A stretch of 7,436 nt of DNA. It comes from Comamonadaceae bacterium. Its GTDB lineage: Bacteria; Pseudomonadota; Gammaproteobacteria; Burkholderiales; Burkholderiaceae_C. Shown here one piece after another: positions 5,821 to 7,436 of this stretch. The stretch lies in contig JAJTBK010000040.1 in the NCBI GenBank assembly GCA_021286965.1, forward strand, positions 1 to 7,436, written 5' to 3'. A program made the position numbers and the translations under genes. Position 1 is the stretch's first letter. The number at the start of each line of letters is the position of its first letter. The notes beneath the pieces are model-generated. The model saw nothing but the letters and a program-made list of their open reading frames with translations, made no database searches and was not told the origin of the DNA.

Positions 5821-6313
5821 ATTCCAAATCGGCTTTGAGGTAATGGGCGCCAGCCACGGGGTTGTGGTAGTACGGCGGAATCTCCTCAAACCCCAGCTCG
5901 GCGTAGAGCGCACGTGCCGATTCCATCTCGTCGAGCGTGTCGAGCAGTACGCTGGCATAGCCGGCCAGGCGGGCGGCGTCCAGCGTCGCCTCGGCCAGCT
6001 CGCGCCCCAAACCCAAACCCCGAAAGGCGGGGCGCACGTACAGGCGCTTCATCTCGGCGGCGTTGGGGTAGTCGCAGCCGTCGAGCGGGCGCAGGGCGCA
6101 GCAGCCGGCGATGGCGCCATCGACGCTGGCCAGCAGCAGCAGGCCGCGTGGCGCGCCGTAGTCGCCGGGCAGGGCGGCGAGTTCGGCCTCGAAGTCCTGG
6201 AACGCCAGATCGACCGTCAGGCTGGCCGCATATTCACGAAAAATCGCGCGCACAGCATCGAGTTCGCTCGGCTGGGTCGGCGTCCAGAGGGTAATGGCAG
6301 GCGCAGGATCCAC
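5819..6313 (-). CDS. GNAT-family N-acetyltransferase
   Basis: 164 residues from a GTG start. The family transfers an acetyl group from acetyl-CoA to an amine; the substrate cannot be told from sequence. The acetyl-CoA pyrophosphate loop (motif A) is clear as RLYVRPAFRGLGLGRELAEA, with RGLGLG at about 98-103, preceded by the beta strands LLLLASVDGAIAGCCALRPL. The C-terminal part ARALYAELGFEEIPPYY is the usual motif B region. The protein covers the whole fold and looks intact. The start is uncertain: GTG (first base 6313) has no recognisable SD, and no ATG occurs in frame between the tlpA-like stop and the domain. It lies 38 bases downstream of the tlpA-like gene on the same strand, so the two are probably cotranscribed, which may explain the weak initiation signal. 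Confidence 0.88.
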   Translation of the reverse strand: MDPAPAITLWTPTQPSELDAVRAIFREYAASLTVDLAFQDFEAELAALPGDYGAPRGLLLLASVDGAIAGCCALRPLDGCDYPNAAEMKRLYVRPAFRGLGLGRELAEATLDAARLAGYASVLLDTLDEMESARALYAELGFEEIPPYYHNPVAGAHYLKADLE

Positions 6314-6351
6314 GGGGGTGGGGCAGAGGGCAAAAGCCCAGTGTACTGCGC

Positions 6352-6855
6352 TCAGGCCTCGGCCAGCAGCTTCTCGATCAGGCGGTGCAGCTCGGCAAAA
6401 TCGGGTGCGCCGACGTAGCTTTTGACGATCTGGCCGCGTTTGTTCACCAGGTAGGTGGTGGGCGTGATCTTGATGTCGCCCCAGGCGCGGGCGACGGCGC
6501 CGGTGTGGTCCAGCGCCACCTTGAACGGTAGCTGGCGCGATTGCGCAAAGTTGAGCACGTACTGCGGCGGGTCGTAGCTCATGGCCACGGCCAGGGTGTC
6601 GTAGCCCTGGGCCTGGTATTTTTTGTGCGTGGCGATGATGTCGGGCATCTCGGCCACGCAGGTGGTGCAGCTGGTGGCCCAGAAGTTCACCAGCGTGACC
6701 TTGCCGCGCAGGTCGGCCGTGCTTTGCTGGCTGCCGTCGAGCAGGACGAAGGTGGACTGCGGCGCCGCCTGCTGGCCGGTGCCGAGGTAGACGTAAGCGC
6801 CGACAGCGGCAAAAGCGGCGAGCGCAGCGCCCGCGATCCAGTGTTTGATGGCCAT
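6352..6855 (-). CDS. TlpA-like thiol-disulfide protein, membrane-anchored
   Basis: 167 residues. An N-terminal hydrophobic segment (about 6-24, WIAGAALAAFAAVGAYVYLG) without a clear lipobox suggests an uncleaved anchor or signal, placing the redox domain in the periplasm. The thioredoxin/TlpA fold follows from about 33, with VTLVNFWATSCTTCVAEMPD carrying a CxxC at Cys63 and Cys66 (dipeptide Thr-Thr). The cis-proline is Pro132 in KITPTTYLVNKRGQIV. Classical ResA/TlpA proteins have WCxPC; here Ser precedes the first Cys and Thr the second, so redox potential and partner may differ. Likely roles are reduction of disulfides in apocytochrome c or other periplasmic proteins, but no cytochrome maturation genes are visible. 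ATG (first base 6855) is chosen because the anchor follows at once; its SD is weak. Confidence 0.9.
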   Translation of the reverse strand: MAIKHWIAGAALAAFAAVGAYVYLGTGQQAAPQSTFVLLDGSQQSTADLRGKVTLVNFWATSCTTCVAEMPDIIATHKKYQAQGYDTLAVAMSYDPPQYVLNFAQSRQLPFKVALDHTGAVARAWGDIKITPTTYLVNKRGQIVKSYVGAPDFAELHRLIEKLLAEA

Positions 6856-6976
6856 AGCGTGACAGAGTGAGAAAGTGAAGCCTGTTGTCCGGGTGCGACT
6901 GCGCGGCGGGCAAGAAGTTCGTATTGTCGGCCAGCGCCCGGGGCGCCCGCATAATGCCGGGACACACATTGCCCCT
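6856..6976. promoter_or_regulatory. Divergent intergenic region with GC palindrome
   Basis: These 121 bases separate the divergent tlpA-like and EIIA genes and should hold both promoters. A near-perfect palindrome, GCGCCC-G-GGGCGC, lies at 6934-6946. GCATAAT at 6949-6955 is a possible -10 for the + strand, with a start 20-odd bases downstream, but no convincing -35 lies at 16-18 bp. TTGTCG at 6924-6929 is 20 bp away, too far for a standard promoter. I found no strong promoter on the - strand. Confidence 0.35.
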
Positions 6977-7405
6977 ATGAGTACGCGTATTTTCCTTCTC
7001 ACCCACGCGCCGTTGGCGCAGGCCTTGCACGCCTGTGCTGCCCACGTGTTCCCCGACTGCGCCGCCGAGCTGCTGGTGCTCGACGTGCCCGCGCACGAGG
7101 CACCCGAGGACAGCCTGGCGGCCGCGCAGGCGCTGCTGGCGTCGGCGGCGCCCCAGCCGCAAACCCTGGTGCTGACCGACGTGCTCGGGGCCACGCCCTG
7201 CAACGTGGCCCAGCGCCTGGTGCAGCAGCAGGCCGACTGCGCCCTGGTCACGGGGGTGAACCTGCCGATGCTGCTGCGCGCGCTGTGCTACCGCCACGAG
7301 GCGCTCGACAGCCTCGTCTCGCGCGCCGTCGATGGCGGCAAGGCCGGCGTCATGCGGGTCGAGAGCGCCCTGTCGGCCCCTACCTTGCGTTGCCCCTGCC
7401 CATGA
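6977..7405 (+). CDS. PTS mannose-type EIIA component
   Basis: 142 residues, a single EIIA-Man domain (ManX/AgaF type). In the phosphotransferase system this domain takes phosphate from HPr on a histidine; here His10 in RIFLLTHAPLAQALHA corresponds to the active His10 of E. coli ManX. The conserved LVLTDVLGATPCNVA and LVTGVNLPMLLRAL segments complete the fold. The C-terminus is short and ends in a Cys/Pro-rich tail. No EIIB or EIIC is fused or visible nearby, so it probably acts as a regulatory phosphate acceptor rather than in sugar uptake. I recall EIIA-Man, ptsH and ptsI in this order in betaproteobacteria. ATG 6977 is chosen because the family N-terminus starts there; the SD is poor. Its stop overlaps the next ATG (ATGA). 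Confidence 0.92.
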   Translation: MSTRIFLLTHAPLAQALHACAAHVFPDCAAELLVLDVPAHEAPEDSLAAAQALLASAAPQPQTLVLTDVLGATPCNVAQRLVQQQADCALVTGVNLPMLLRALCYRHEALDSLVSRAVDGGKAGVMRVESALSAPTLRCPCP

Positions 7406-7436
7406 TCAGCGAAACCACCACCATCATCAACAAACT
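7402..7436 (+). CDS. ptsH: Phosphocarrier protein HPr, 5' end only (PtsH)
   Basis: Only 11 codons and two bases are visible: MISETTTIINK, with the next codon starting CT. HPr proteins begin with a beta strand of the type T-x-x-I-x-N-K-L-G-L-H-A-R, and TTTIINK fits that position. The ATG shares four bases with the EIIA stop (ATGA), so translation is probably coupled; no SD is evident in the EIIA 3' end. The assignment leans on the EIIA neighbour. The active-site histidine lies beyond the window. Confidence 0.75.
   Translation, partial: MISETTTIINK

Noticed and set aside
6875..6976. Upstream ATG for the EIIA gene, adding 34 residues
   Set aside because: The extension is Arg/Gly-rich without family similarity and covers the likely promoter region; starting at 6977 puts His10 at the usual position.
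5819..7297. A single 492-codon - strand frame that would fuse the acetyltransferase to upstream sequence
   Set aside because: Only the last 164 codons resemble a protein family. The upstream part is an out-of-frame reading of the tlpA-like gene, which has a clear anchor and CxxC in its own frame.
1..7436. CRISPR array, insertion sequence, tRNA, rRNA or toxin-antitoxin genes
   Set aside because: I saw no regularly spaced repeats, transposase motifs, cloverleaf structures or recognisable toxin-antitoxin pairs on either strand.

Overview
The window (about 7.4 kb, high GC) comes from a Gram-negative chromosome, most likely a betaproteobacterium of the order Burkholderiales, family Comamonadaceae (Acidovorax/Delftia-like). 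This rests on my memory of protein signatures, with no database search: the L3 N-terminus [20 protein letters not shown], the L4 N-terminus [20 protein letters not shown], a long charged S3 tail, and an intergenic hairpin pair of a kind I associate with Comamonadaceae.

Positions 1-5158 hold most of the S10 ribosomal-protein operon in canonical order on the + strand: rpsJ (3' end only), rplC, rplD, rplW, rplB, rpsS, rplV, rpsC, rplP, rpmC, rpsQ. From rplC on, the genes are tightly packed. Stop/start overlaps join rplC-rplD (TAATG) and rplD-rplW (ATGA), the other gaps are 2-17 bp, and most starts have a good Shine-Dalgarno (SD), often overlapping the previous stop codon. The exception is a 219-bp spacer between rpsJ and rplC. 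It carries a GC-rich hairpin, a long inverted repeat overlapping a plausible sigma-70 promoter, a second hairpin, and a long-range stem ending just before the rplC SD. It reads like a second leader/attenuator region inside the operon.

After rpsQ a strong intrinsic terminator (5194-5224) ends the ribosomal block. The window does not continue into rplN as in E. coli. A Prx5-type peroxiredoxin (+) follows, ending in a second strong terminator that is part of a two-hairpin repeat-like element. Convergent to it on the - strand lie a TlpA-like membrane-anchored thioredoxin-fold protein and, downstream of it, a GNAT acetyltransferase. Divergent from the tlpA-like gene, a mannose-type PTS EIIA gene (+) overlaps by four bases the start of an HPr gene (ptsH) that runs off the end. 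No permease is visible, so this looks like a regulatory phosphotransfer chain.

Most of the window is conserved core genome. The least explained parts are the rpsJ-rplC spacer and the small structured intergenic elements. I found no mobile element, CRISPR array, tRNA or rRNA, and no clear new multi-gene system.
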